A stretch of 64,000 bases of DNA. It comes from Malaya genurostris. Lineage: Eukaryota > Arthropoda > Insecta > Diptera > Culicidae. The notes beneath the pieces are model-generated. The model searched no databases. It had not been told where the DNA came from and saw nothing but the letters and a program-made list of their open reading frames with translations. Positions within the stretch are counted from its first letter, which is position 1. Every line of letters starts with the position of its first letter. Positions 12,240 to 23,800 of the stretch are shown here, in pieces. A program made the translations under genes and the position numbers. The stretch is taken from contig NC_080572.1 of assembly GCF_030247185.1 (NCBI RefSeq), positions 249,361,070 to 249,425,069 on the forward strand, in the 5' to 3' direction.

Positions 12240-13380
12240 GTTGCCAAGCATAAGACAGTCACTGCCAACGATACGCGCGCGCAGCTGCTACTTTCAACAG
12301 TAGCCAACACGCAATGACACGAGAGCTTGCCGCAATCATGAGAGCCACGATACACGACAGCAATATTGAGAGCAGTTAATTTTGTCGCACTCTTTCACAG
12401 CAGTCCAAGCTACAGCGTTCGTTTTGTGGTAGTGTACGTACATAACATAGTAGCTGCTTTGATCAATTTCGGTCACAGGTTTTGAGAATGTCACGAGCTC
12501 AAAATGTCATGACATTTTCATAATGGGACTATCGGTTCAATTTCAGTTTTGAAAAAATTCAATCACAGAGCTTGTTCATGCAGATGTTTCAAAAATATTA
12601 CAACTATTCACTTAAATTTCATACACGAAGTGTCAGGAGCGCAGCTTTTGCCTTTCTAGTATGACGCAAAGGCAAGAAATCTTTCAGCAGAGACAATAAG
12701 TTCTGCGATCCTATTACTTCTACAATTCTGGTTCATATTAAACGGGATTTAATTGTTTAATCGAAAACAAAGCATTTACTTTGCTTTTCTCACTGAACCG
12801 CTTCCTTCCAACGGCAGTGCAGAGAAACAAAACACGTAAGGATACACAAAAAACCGTTTGTATTGGGAAGCAAGACTTTCTTGTGCATGTCCCCCTACAC
12901 CTCATGAGAATCGACATATAACGAATTTCAAAGTTAAACCTTGTTGGCGACTGTCTCTCGAAAGTTGTTGAATTTTGAAGGAGCTACTGTTTATTGTGGC
13001 TAGCCATTCTCAGATTGAAAAGAGTAGAACAGCTATCGATGAGAGCAAACGGCGACATTCACGAGAGAAAATGTCATGAGACCTATGACATTTTTCATCT
13101 GCTATAGTCGTGGCGAAGTACAAACGACGACTGCTGTCATTTGCGCGGTTTGACTGTCTGCTGTTTCAAAATTGTGTTCTTTTTTTCAATTCATCTCAGT
13201 GATTCGCGGTTCTCAGTAAAAATCCCATAGTATTTAGTACCGATATTCAACCGAAGCTTTAAGAATCGAAAATGACTGAAATAGGTTTCACAATGACTTT
13301 TACCTGTTGGTGCTCGAGTCTGTAATAGTTTTGGTTTCAAAAGTGGTTACTTCGATTTGTAATATTTTAGTCACTCTTTA
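12240..13380. other. Intergenic repeat-like sequence
   Basis: Contains inverted copies of an 'aatgtcatgacattttcat'-like motif (about 12500 and 13065) and a 'tttgcctttctag' fragment of a common mosquito repeat. No gene was recognised and no element boundaries could be fixed. Confidence 0.4.
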
Positions 13381-13381
13381 T

Positions 13382-13675
13382 CAACGTTACCAGGTATACC
13401 GATTTCTCGCTATTTATAAAGATTTTAGACCTCTATACCGCAATACAGATATGCACTCCCAAAATACCGATAATTCACGGATCATATAGATAAATACCGA
13501 TTTTGGTTTTTTGGTGCAATAGACTTGGTTGTCGTGGGACCTTTTTTTTTGTCACTTTAATGAGCATTGGTGATATTTTCCTGGTACTTATATAGAAGAG
13601 ATTTTGATACCGATATGGTACAGATAAATTTTTGCGTCGAATACAGATTTTTGGAAAAATGACCCGGCAACGCTA
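13382..13675. mobile_element. hAT-type MITE, 8-bp duplication CTCTTTAT
   Basis: The 8-mer CTCTTTAT flanks the element exactly (13374-13381 and 13676-13683). The termini CAACGTTACCAGGT and ACCCGGCAACGCTA are imperfect inverted repeats. An 8-bp target duplication is characteristic of hAT (and P/Mule) elements. There is no ORF, and the interior is rich in 'ataccgat' and 'atacagat'. Confidence 0.75.
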
Positions 13676-13782
13676 CTCTTTATAGCCAAGCGTCACGGAT
13701 TTTCAAAACATCGATGAAAGAATGAGAATTGAAATTCTGCTGATGCTCGCTGCAGACGTTAGTTTGGTTTCATCATGTCATA

Positions 13783-13942
13783 AGCGGCCGTGACACGAGG
13801 ATTATTTACATCATTTTTAATGATTACTAAGTAATGGCATGGTAATTTGTATGGAGAAATCATCATTACTGCCCTTACACGAACATTAAAAATGACATTA
13901 CTTTTTAGTAACGACACTTTTAATGACCGTTTAAGGGCCGCT
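13783..13942. mobile_element. MITE family A, copy 1 (TSD ATA)
   Basis: A 160-bp element beginning AGCGGCC and ending GGCCGCT, flanked by ATA on both sides. The interior has mirrored 'gtcatttttaatg' and 'cattaaaaatgac' segments, so the single strand can fold. There is no ORF. It is a member of the five-copy family described in Findings. Confidence 0.8.
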
Positions 13943-14020
13943 ATAGAGGAAAGAGTTACGTTTGCAATTATACTATCTCTTTTCTTCATTTGTCCTGGTG
14001 TCTGTCATTCACGAATGAGA

Positions 14021-14180
14021 AGCGGTCCTTACACGAGAATTATAATTGTCATTTTTAATGATCATTAGTAATGATATTTCAAATTTGTATTGGGAACTCG
14101 TCATTACTGCACCTTACACGTTCATTAAAATGGTATTAGTTTTTAGTAATGACACTTTTAATGATCGTGTAAGGTCCGCT
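14021..14180. mobile_element. MITE family A, copy 2 (TSD AGA)
   Basis: A 160-bp element, AGCGGTCCTTACACGAG...CGTGTAAGGTCCGCT, flanked by AGA on both sides, 78 bp from copy 1. Both termini carry the same compensating C-to-T/A-to-G type change (GGTCC for GGCCC), so the ends still pair. Confidence 0.85.
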
Positions 14181-14249
14181 AGACAATGAAATATTGAAAA
14201 TAAGGCTTGGATTCTTTCATTGAGAATGCGTGACAATTTTAAGCTCTGG

Positions 14250-14870
14250 CCTCAATAGACCTGACATGCGTAGTGATTCCCCTGCAAATCTATCGACAGT
14301 TTTCTCAAAACAGGAACAACAGGAATGTAATGCCAAGACTTTGTTAATAAAAACAAAACAAAATACGATTTGTCAATTTTTTGTTGGTTTGACATAGAGT
14401 CGCAAATCTATGTTCAGTTTTACAAATACTAAGCGGAAAACAAAATGTGAAGTGAAATAAATTAAAAGTTTACAAAATAGATGTTTCTGTTGGAAAAATA
14501 CACCCAGAGGAAAAAACTCGAAATTGCGTTCTTATGCATTCCGTGCATACGCGTTTACCATAGACAAACCACACATTTTTGCTCATCCGCACAATTTTTG
14601 CAATGGTCACCGATCCAGCTTAATTAATGCATTCCGTAAAAATAATCGTAGAAGTGGCGTAACCAACAAAGCGCCTGGCTCTGATGGCTTAACCGATTGA
14701 GACAATCATTGTCTCGTATGAAAGGTATAGTGTGGTTTCGGGTCAAGTGTCATGGTAAGTACTTACGAATCAGAAGATATAAACGAATAAGTGACACAAC
14801 CGACAAACTGCACTGTTTTCAATGCGCACAAGTTTCTAAACTATTTCGACATATTCGAGCAAATTCGAGG
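14250..14870. repeat. Dispersed repeat, copy paired with 19668-19955
   Basis: The segments 14250-14312 and about 14665-14870 match, in order, the continuous stretch 19668-19955 (shared: 'gtgattccctgcaa', 'tgatggcttaacc', 'gtgacacaaccgacaaactg'). About 350 bp between them is absent from the second copy and ends with a SINE-tail-like 'ggaatgtaatgccaag' at 14323. No coding content is visible. Confidence 0.6.
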
Positions 14871-15273
14871 TTTCAAAGGAGTTTTTTTTCCCATAAATAC
14901 GTTTATTTCTTAAGGCAATTTACATAAGTTTTTCTTCGCCGTAGCATCACTTTTACATAGAATTCTTATCCTAATATAATACTAATATAGTCACAACGAT
15001 TTGAAATTAATAAAACATATTTTTCTTATATTTTAAATATTATATTAGGTATTTCGTTATTTATTATTGAATCTACTTAAGAACATTATTTGAACCAACT
15101 GATTAACTGCTATAAATTATAAAATAAGCTGAAATTTTTATACATTTTGTTGTTGATTTCGTAACCTATTTTGAGTTTGTTTTTATCAGCACATCATTTT
15201 CATTAAAATTTTGCTATTGGATGAACTAATGGACTCAGTAGGAGTCAGAACTAACCCTCAAAAGGGTCAATTA

Positions 15274-16211
15274 TTAAATTGAAACTCCAATTTTCTTTAT
15301 GAAATGATAAAGAAGTTTCATGTATGAAAGGTCACGACAAGCAAGAATGTCTCGAACTGGGACATTGGATAGTCTACCTTGGGTACGCAAAGAATTTATT
15401 AGTCGAGATCTGACTTCACGCATGTCCAAACGACATGATCAATATCCCGATAACCTTCTCCACAAGCACAATGATTAGTCTCGGAGAGCCCAATTCGAAG
15501 GAGATCTACGTCTAACGTGTAGTGATTGGACATGAGTCTGGACATCTCACGAATGAAATCCCTACTCACATCCAGTCTCCTGAACCATGCATTTGTCGAT
15601 ATTTTCGGAATAATTGAGTGCATCCACCGACCCATATCATCTCTATCCCAAGAAGCTTACCAGCTGGAAATTGTTCTTTGGCGAGATGCGCTATATAATT
15701 CGTTGAAAGCAATCGGTCTCTCATAAATTTCACCCTCAATAGCACCACATTTGGCTAAAATATCAGCTCTTTCATTGCCAGGAATGGAGCAACGAGCCGG
15801 GACCCAGACTATAGTGATTAGATAATTATTATTCAATATGTCATTCAGGCACTGTTTTATTTTGCCCAAGAAAAACGGTTCGTTCTTGCCAGTCATGTTT
15901 GAGCGAATGGCTTCAATTGCACTCAGACTATCTGTGAAGAGGAAATAATGGTTTGGAGATAATGTAACGATTACACTCAAACTATAATGAACTGCTGCTA
16001 ACTCTGCTATATAAACAGATGCAGGTTCTTGAAGCCTGAATGAAGCCGAAACATTATTGTTGAACATACCAAACCCTGTCGCTTCTTCAATTCGCGATCC
16101 GTCCGTGTAAAACATTTTCTCAGAGTCAATAAGCCTGAACTTACTTGAAAATATTTTTGGGATTTCCGTCGAGCGTAGATGATCCAAGATTCCACGCACT
16201 TCGCGCTGCAT
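15274..16211 (-). pseudogene. LINE ORF2: RNase H and C-terminal CCHC-like region
   Basis: An open frame of 184 codons (16211-15657) carries the RNase H blocks FYTDGSRIE (first Asp), IAELAAVHYSL (Glu), FLFTDSLSAIEAI (Asp) and WVPARCSIPGNERADILA (family His replaced by Arg-Cys; Asp retained). After a frame change, MGRWMHSIIPKIST and CACGEGYRDIDHVVWTC give the usual C-terminal Cys/His cluster. A last shift leads to RSRLINSLRTQGRL and a stop at 15274. The lost His in the WVPAHxG-type block and the frameshifts show decay. Confidence 0.8.
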
Positions 16212-16371
16212 GGATGTATCGAAAATTAAAGTTGAGTTAGGGGCATTCAGGATGCTGACACGGATCTTGATGGGTTGATTTCCTGCGACATGTGGTTAAA
16301 ATATACTGTCATGAATTTTGTTTGAGATCGATGCTCGACTAGTCGTTCGAAATTATTAATTACCATGGGAT

Positions 16372-18169
16372 TCAGCATCTTATTAGCAGGCGTGATGAAA
16401 GCTCCCAAAATCGATCTTTCAATGGAAGAACTCCCGCCAGAACTTCAAGACTCATTGTATGTGTCGAATGCATGCAGCCTAAAGCAATTCGCAAACAACG
16501 ATACTGAATTCGCTCCAGTTTGATAATATGAGAGTTTGCAGCGGAATGGAAACAAACGCATCCATATTCTATCACTAAAAGTATCGTTGTCTGATACAAT
16601 TTTATTAGATCTTGCGGATGAGCACCCCACCAAGATCCTGTTATTGTTCGAAGAAAATTTGTTGGCATTATGTTATCAGAAACCTAATGTGTCCTCCCCA
16701 CGTGCATTTGGAATCAAACCACACCCCGAGGTATTTGAAAGTCAAAACCTGTTGGATCATTCTTCCCATCATATGAAGCTGAAGCCGCGCAAGATCATGC
16801 TTTCTTGAAAAGACGACCAGCTCTGTTTTCTCCGCAGAGAATTCGATACCCAGATGAACAGCCCAAACAGACAAGTTATCTAGGGTATCTTGCCATGGTT
16901 TTTGCAGATCAATAGCTTTGGGTCCAGTAACTGAAACCACGCCATCATCTGCCAATTGACTCAGGGTACATGGGGTTACTAGACAGCTGTCAATGTTGTT
17001 TACATAGAAATTATACAGGAGCGGGCTGAGGCATGAGCCTTGCGGGAGACCCATGTAGCTAATTCTGATTGTTGCGAAATCGGCATGTGAAAAATACATG
17101 CACTTCTCTGACAAAAGGTTGTACAAATAATTATTTATAATCGGTGGAAGTCCATGTTGGTGGAGCTTGTCAGAAAGAACATCAATGGAAACTGAATCAA
17201 ATGCTCCTTTAATGTCTAAAAACACAGATGCCATTTGTTGTTTTTGAGCGAAGGCAATTTGGATGTCAGACGAAAGTAATGCAAGGCAATCATTTGTCCC
17301 TTTATTTCTACGGAAACCAAACTGAGTATCTGACAACAAACCGTTCGTCTCGACCCAAGTGTCGAGACGTCGTAGAATAATTTTTTCGAACAATTTTCTG
17401 ATGCAGGACAACATTGCAATGGGTCTATATGAGTTGTGATTGGAAGCTGGTTTCCCCGGCTTTTGAATGGCGATAACTTTCACTTGCCTCCAGTCAGGTG
17501 GGACAATATTTTGCTCAAGAAACTTGTTGAACAATTCCAACAAACGTCTTTTTGCAAGGTCGGGCAGATTCTTCACCAAATTGAATTTAATTCTGTCCAA
17601 CCCAGGAGCGTTATTGTTACAAGACAAGAGTGCTATAGAAAACTCCATAATTGAAAAGGGGTTATTAATAAAACCATTAGTTGGAAGAGATTCTCGAATA
17701 ATGCTCCGCGTAGGAACAGAATCTGGGCAAACTTTCTGAGCAAAGTCAAATATCCATCGGTTCGAGTATTCATTACTCTCATTGCCCACGTTACGATTCC
17801 TCATTCGTCTGGCCGTATTCCAAAAAGTGCTCATTGAGGTTTCTCTTGAAAAACCTTCGACAAAATGTCTCTAGTAACTACATTTTTTGACTCGAAGTAT
17901 GCTTTTGTACTTGGTTTCTAAAACCATAAATTTTTCAAAATTCTGAGCAGTTCCTCCTCCTCGTTTTAAAAACGTTTTGAAAGCATTTTGTTTCGCGTGC
18001 TTAGCATCTGAGCACTCTTTGTCCCACCAGGGGATGGAAGGCCTTCTGTTAGTCGTTGGCCCAGGAAAGCGTTTAGTTTGGGATTGTTCTGCGGCCTCCA
18101 GAATCGAGCAAACGAGGAAGTCACATTCTTCAAGTGGAGGGAGTATCTGCAGAGTTGATCAGTAATCAA
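16372..18169 (-). pseudogene. LINE ORF2: reverse transcriptase part
   Basis: The longest open stretch is 388 codons (17834-16668). It opens with SRETSMSTFWNTARRMRN-like sequence just upstream and contains NNNAPGLDRIKFNL, PGKPASNHNSYRPIAML, DTQFGFRRNKGTND, VFLDIKGAFDSV, MGLPQGSCLSPLLYNFYVN and the catalytic QLADDGVV (family F/YADD box). A frame change near 16668 leads to HPQDLIKLYQT and LERIQYRCLRIALGCMHST, typical of the thumb region. At the 5' side, 18169-17966 encodes SLHLKNVTSSFARFWRP-like linker sequence. Two or more frameshifts are present. Confidence 0.85.
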
Positions 18170-18199
18170 TTATACTGAAGATGCAGAAGAATCAGAAGA

Positions 18200-18810
18200 A
18201 TAATTCGACGAAACCGAACGCCCGTACATGTACAGTGTGCACGACCGTACAGTATTATTTTAATCTTGCCTATTGTCGTTTCATATCATAAGTAACATTT
18301 ACTGCAGTGTACAATAAAAATCAATCCACTTCTTCTTAATTATTCAGCCGTCCGTGAAGGAAAAATGATTCTTTTCTGTCTAATTCATGCCATTTGGAGA
18401 TTGATAGAAAGTTACATTAATCATTTGATGATTGACTGACTAGATGAGTTTGTATATGAATTCTGTGCTCACTATCAGCATTAGAGCTAATTATGACCGG
18501 AAAATAATATAGATTATTCGGGTTCTATCGAAGTGATTCGGGTCACATTCCCGGAACTGAAGAATTTATAATAACATATTTGAACTTGATCATTGACCTT
18601 ACGTTGTCGGTTACGTTACTTATAAGTTTATATTTCCCGAACCGGAAATGTTCGTCATGACTATGTCAAACATGACAATCGCTCGTATATTTTTTTAAAG
18701 AAAAAAGTACATTTTATAGAAAAATCAAGAAACTACTATAAATCGATTTAAAAAAACCAGTTCATTTTTAGTACGCATTTTATTTAAAAATAATGAATAA
18801 CAACAATAAT
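18200..18810. other. Intergenic AT-rich sequence
   Basis: No gene was recognised. A fragment of the first dispersed repeat ('cggttacgttacttata') is at about 18608. Confidence 0.4.
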
Positions 18811-18812
18811 TT

Positions 18813-19540
18813 CCGGGTTGGCGATTCAATGCCCAGGGCACTGACATGTAAGACACAAGCCAGTAGTCATATGTTCGAGCCCCGACTCCGAAGAAATCTT
18901 AATGTTAGTAGGATGGTAGTATGCCATGCAATGATTCTGTACACTACACAGCAAACAAAATTGTAACAATCTCTATGTGATTATCAATCGATGTGAGAAA
19001 AATAGATGTGCTGAACATCAAATGCAATAATTTCCTGTTTTCAAGAAATATTGCAGATAAATCACACGTTATTACATGGAAACAAAGTATTGAGTACATT
19101 ACATCACCCTAACTGAAAATTGTATGTGATTCTGATATGAAATTATGCACCTTTTGGTGTAATATTACAACCTAACGACGCCAAGATTGTTGTGATATTA
19201 TATCGCAAGCGTTGCACATCAGTAGTGAGTAGTGATGTGCAGCAATTTTAATGTAATATCAAAAATGTGTTTGTGTTGTTCTAATATTACACGAAAAGAT
19301 GCATAATTTCCTATCGGAATCGTATACAATATTCAGTCAAGCTGATATAATCTACTCAATACGTTGTTCCAATGTAATACCGTGTAATTTATCTGCAATA
19401 TTTCTTGAAAACAGAAAATTATTGCATTTGATGTTCAGTACGTCTGATTTTTTTCGCATCGATTGATAAACACATTGAGATTGTTACAATTCTTTTTTTT
19501 GCTGTATATGAATCGGCTGCGAAGTCTGTTGAAAACTGTG
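18813..19540 (+). repeat. tRNA-related SINE copy 2, split by a foldback element
   Basis: The left part (about 18813-18946) contains 'gggttggcgattcaatg' (box A side) and TATGTTCGAGCCCC (box B side), and ends GATTCTGTACACTA. The right part resumes at 19507 with GAATCGGCTGCGAAGTCTG. The same sequence runs without a break in the copy at 26329-26546. The 3' tail is missing here. Confidence 0.75.
18947..19506. mobile_element. 560-bp foldback element inside a SINE
   Basis: The two arms of about 260 bp are inverted copies of each other, meeting near 19225 ('tgcacatcagtagtgag' facing 'tagtgatgtgca'). Mirrored landmarks are 'tttcaagaaatattgcagat' at 19042 and 'atctgcaatatttcttgaaa' at 19391. Termini are CACAGCAAAC and TTTTGCTGTA, and TA flanks the element at 18945-18946 and 19507-19508. 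There is no ORF. The single strand could fold into one long hairpin. Confidence 0.8.
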
Positions 19541-19667
19541 GGATTTGGATACGAAAAATTTCATACTTGACAGCTACGTCAGTCTCAGTACGAAAATCCA
19601 CCAACATTCGACTCAGCAATCCTTGACCACGAACAAGAGCAAGCAGCAACTGACAGGTAAGACGTGA

Positions 19668-19955
19668 CCACAATAGACCTAACATGCGGAGTGATTCCCT
19701 GCAATTTTATCGACAATTTGCACAAAACAGAATCGTAAATGGCTTTGATGGCTTAACCAATTGCGGCAATCTTAGACTCCGTAACGTAAAGAAAAGTAAT
19801 CTTAGACTCGTTCGAAAGGTACAGCGTGGTTTCAGGTCAAATGGTGTGGTGGGCACTTACGAATCAGTAGATATAATCGAATATGTGACACAACCGACAA
19901 ACTGCACTATTTTCAATGCACACAATTTTCTAAATGATTTCGACAAGCCCGTTTG
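19668..19955. repeat. Dispersed repeat, uninterrupted copy
   Basis: Colinear with 14250-14312 plus 14665-14870. It includes 'ggcttaaccaattgcggc', 'gtgacacaaccgacaaac' and 'ttcaatgcacaca'. A coding role is unlikely. Confidence 0.6.
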
Positions 19956-20710
19956 AAGGAAGTAAAGGAGTCAATCATCCTGCTTAAATATATATTTGCT
20001 GATACTTTCGGTACCAGGAATGTTACCGAAAAGTGGCGCAATTCCAAATGAAGGAAATGCTATAATTCGACTATTTGAATGACGAAATAAAGGCATTATC
20101 ACACCAATATGTGGATTAAGAAGCGATTGTTGTTGTTTTTCTTTTCATTTTCGCTGCTTTATTCTAGATTTTCGCAAATGACGAATCACACGCGCCACTT
20201 TCCTACCGGAACTACTATAACCATCTTAAGGCATCATAATAAAGTAATCATCGCCGTTATTTACTGTACCCCTTCTTCATCCAAGGAAACATTTTAATCC
20301 GATAATTCATCAGTCCACTTGACTGAATTATTTAGGGTGGAGCTATAGGCTATAATCAATTGCTTACCAGTTGATAATACTGTCGTGCAACGGTAATTTG
20401 CGACGTTAACATAGTTCACGGAGGTGATGCAGGAAACTGTTATTAGTTCTCAACCGATTTTAGTCTTAGTAGTTCGCTATTGATTTGGCCAGTAGGTTAT
20501 TGGTAAACGTTTATCAATTAGGTGAACCGCAGCATCTACTAAACAGAAGATTCACGGTGGGTGGGGTTGTGCACGATGAGCTTGACGTAGTTGTAAGGAC
20601 AACTCGGTTCGCCAGGGTTCGGTGTTATTAGATCTACTATATTCAACGAAGATTTATGTTTGTGATCATAGCGAAACTTACGGGAAACCCAAAATGGCAC
20701 ACGATCTTAC
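19956..20710. other. Intergenic region upstream of the Gly/Ser/Asn-rich gene
   Basis: No coding evidence. It probably includes upstream regulatory DNA of the gene that starts near 20747, but no specific sites were recognised. Confidence 0.4.
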
Positions 20711-20713
20711 TGA

Positions 20714-20750
20714 TATATAAGACAGCTTCGATACGTTTGAACGCTCATTC
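20714..20750 (+). promoter_or_regulatory. TATA box and TCATTC initiator
   Basis: TATATAAG is at 20714-20721 and TCATTC at 20745-20750, spaced about 33 bp to the likely +1 A at 20747. The leader to the ATG at 20810 would be about 63 nt. Confidence 0.6.
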
Positions 20751-20809
20751 ATATTAGGATTGTGTACTACAGAGAAACTAAGAATAAAATAGTGTAAGTG
20801 AAGTGAACA

Positions 20810-23800
20810 ATGAAAGTGCTATCGAATTGCATATTCGCGGTAAGGAAAGAAAGGAATGTTCCACTATTTTAATCAAATATTAACTAATTCGATGCATAGT
20901 GTTGTATGCTGATTTTACACGGATGTGCTGTTAATTCTACAAATTATCGTTTACCGCATAACTTTGGTTTTCACACTCGAGGATATGCTACGGAACACAA
21001 TTTTCTTCAGGATAGACGCAATGGATTGGCAAGCAGCAATGAAGAAGGAATACTGCATGCATCCACCAACTATCAATCGAGAGGTAGCGGTCTACAGTCT
21101 CAGTTTAGTACAGGTGCGACTGTAAATTATCTAGAGTGAATGAGAGGACTATTAAAAAAACAAAACAAGTAATAACCTACAGAAAGAAGAATCGACTTTA
21201 GAATTTCGTTCCTTATGCTTCGTGATTCGTAATGTGAATAACAGCTATGTATGCTACAGATTGTTAATAATCATCAAATCGATTAGAAATTGAGAAAATT
21301 AAAAATATTACAAGTGGTGCTGCCCGGTCAGCAGATCATAAAAAATTATATCGAAGCTGTTTCTGATTTTGGTACTAGACCAAATTTTTATCAGAATTGT
21401 TTACCAATTCTTAAAATGACTAAATTTCACGAATATATCCAGCCTTCCAAAAAGGTATATTAACTTACATGTTTCCGCACCTAGCATATGTCAGATTGCA
21501 TTAACTATGTGTTAAATAAACTGTGATAATGAGTCGTTTTTGACTCTCGAATACGTCATTCTCAAAAGACGTAAATTTATACGATTTTTTTTATATATCA
21601 GAATTATATCAGAATGAATGAATCAAGTGAAAGAGTAATGTGCGAACTATTCTAAATGTATAGTTATGCAGTAAAGTTATTTGACTAATTATTGCGTGAA
21701 AGTGATTTATGGTGTTAGTGAAGTACTTCGTTCGAAAAGAACAATATACTAATAGAAAACATTTCTCGAGCAAATCTGATATGAATCCGTCTTTGTAATT
21801 TAAATAACATCTCCATTCCCTCACAGAGAAAACATATCAATTTTACAGGTGACATATTTCTATAAACGATACAATTCACAACTACTTAATTTTCAAATTG
21901 CGCAATATTCCATTAGCACAGAGTTTTACACGCTCCGAGTGAAATTTGCACTCGGCTAGCAAGAGCCTCGGTATGGATTTATATGTATCAATTCTGTATA
22001 AAATGTTCAAATTCGACGCTCCATTTATGTGCATTTTATAAGATGCAAATCCACAAGAACTGTGCATCACTACATTGCTGTATTGATTCGATATATTATT
22101 TATCCACACTTAAAAAAACAGCAAAACCTCCGTTGATTTAATTGTTAAAAAAGGCATCCGAAAATTACATTGCTTGAAAATCAATGAAATTGATGATGAC
22201 AATCACGAGATCACTGACATCCAAGTACAAGAACCCAATGTGTGTAAGAAGTTGGACCGGTTATTTGGCAAAGTGTTCACACCAAGTATAAATTTGCCTT
22301 TAGAGGCGCTTTTGGGCTGCTTTTGCGTTCGAGATTGAATACAATGGTAGATCATGAGTGCAGTTCACTTTAATTTAACGAAAACGAATTTTCAAATCTG
22401 AAAACAAAAGGACAAAAATAGTCTAGTTTTTTATTCAATAATATAATTTATAAGGCACACTGATTAAGCTCCAATATGCGGAGGGCTTTTTCTAATTTTA
22501 ACTAATAAAGTGCTTAAAACTACGATAATTTCATTAGGTAATTGGTCGTAGTGATCGACAAAACATAATCTAGTTGCCAGAACGAATTAGGCTTTCGGAC
22601 AGCTCATTTACAACCTCAAATGCAAATGAGATTTGTTTGTTATCATCAGGAAACGCATGCATTAAACACGACTCAGACGATCAATCAATTTCGGTCGACG
22701 TTAAGATTAATTTATTATATTTTTTATCCGAATGTTGCTCACGTACCCGACGTGAAAATGTTCCGTGAACTTGACGTAGTGTTCTTTCATATGAATTGCT
22801 TACAATTAATATTGTTGTCTCGTAATCGTTCCATGCAGGTGATAGTCGCCTGATGCTACGTGTGAATCGCTTTTGCATATCGTTTTGTTTTCACCAGAAA
22901 ACGTATTGGCCGCCCATTTAGACTCTACACTGACCCAAACCCTCACATTAGTTTCATTTGAAAAACTACATAAATATCTAAAACAGCCTACCACATAATA
23001 TTCATATGCATCATATAGAATTCAAATGTTCATTTATAATTTCCAAACGGAAGGTCGATAACTTTTAAGTCTGCAGCTGTAACTTTCAAATGGAAGGTCG
23101 ATAACTTTTAAGCTGTGACTGTAAGCTGTGAAAAAAATTTTCAAAATAACAATGGCGTAATAAGGAAAACTGTTTACTTGAGTTCTTGAAGGTAAATTAA
23201 TACTTGTAATCGAATAACATAATACAAATTATTAGACTATTTTTTAGAATGCTAAATATTGTCTAGTTATTCACGATAACGGTCAAACAACTTAAAACCT
23301 ACAAAAAATGGGTGGAATTACGGCGATTTTTTCAAGTATATGGGAGGCAATGAACTGTTTTGTTTTAATGTTTCATCATAATCATTTATAGAGTGATTAT
23401 AACAATTACTATAAGAACAATGAGCTCTTTGAGAAATATTGTTCATTGAATGGAATGTTAAATAGTTTTCCTTTAGTCAATTAGAACGATAAAATCATTT
23501 GTTTACTATTAAATCGACACATAGAAGATAAATGAGATTCCGATAAAAGATATATCGGCTTCAAATAGAATGCATGTAAAATTCCAATGGTAGGTAAGTG
23601 AAATTCACATAAAACATACGTGTTGCCAACAATGATTTTTATTTTATGAAACATATGATTATTATCTATGAACAAAGTAGTATTTATTACGTGTAAAGTA
23701 TTATGGAAAATATTTATATGTTTTGGCATTTGAATACTAAGTGATATTTTTTTGAGTGAAACAAAATGTGATATTCGAAAGTCGAAATGTTAGTTTTATT

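Larger units (their letters stand above)
14880..18175 (-). mobile_element. 5'-truncated I-clade-like LINE
   Basis: A minus-strand non-LTR retrotransposon. ORF2 remnants run from about 18169 to 15274, followed by an AT-rich 3' region to a short A-run at about 14885. The apurinic endonuclease domain expected upstream is absent, so the copy is 5'-truncated. An RNase H domain after the RT places it near the I clade rather than Jockey, based on general family knowledge. Several frameshifts make it inactive. Confidence 0.8.
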
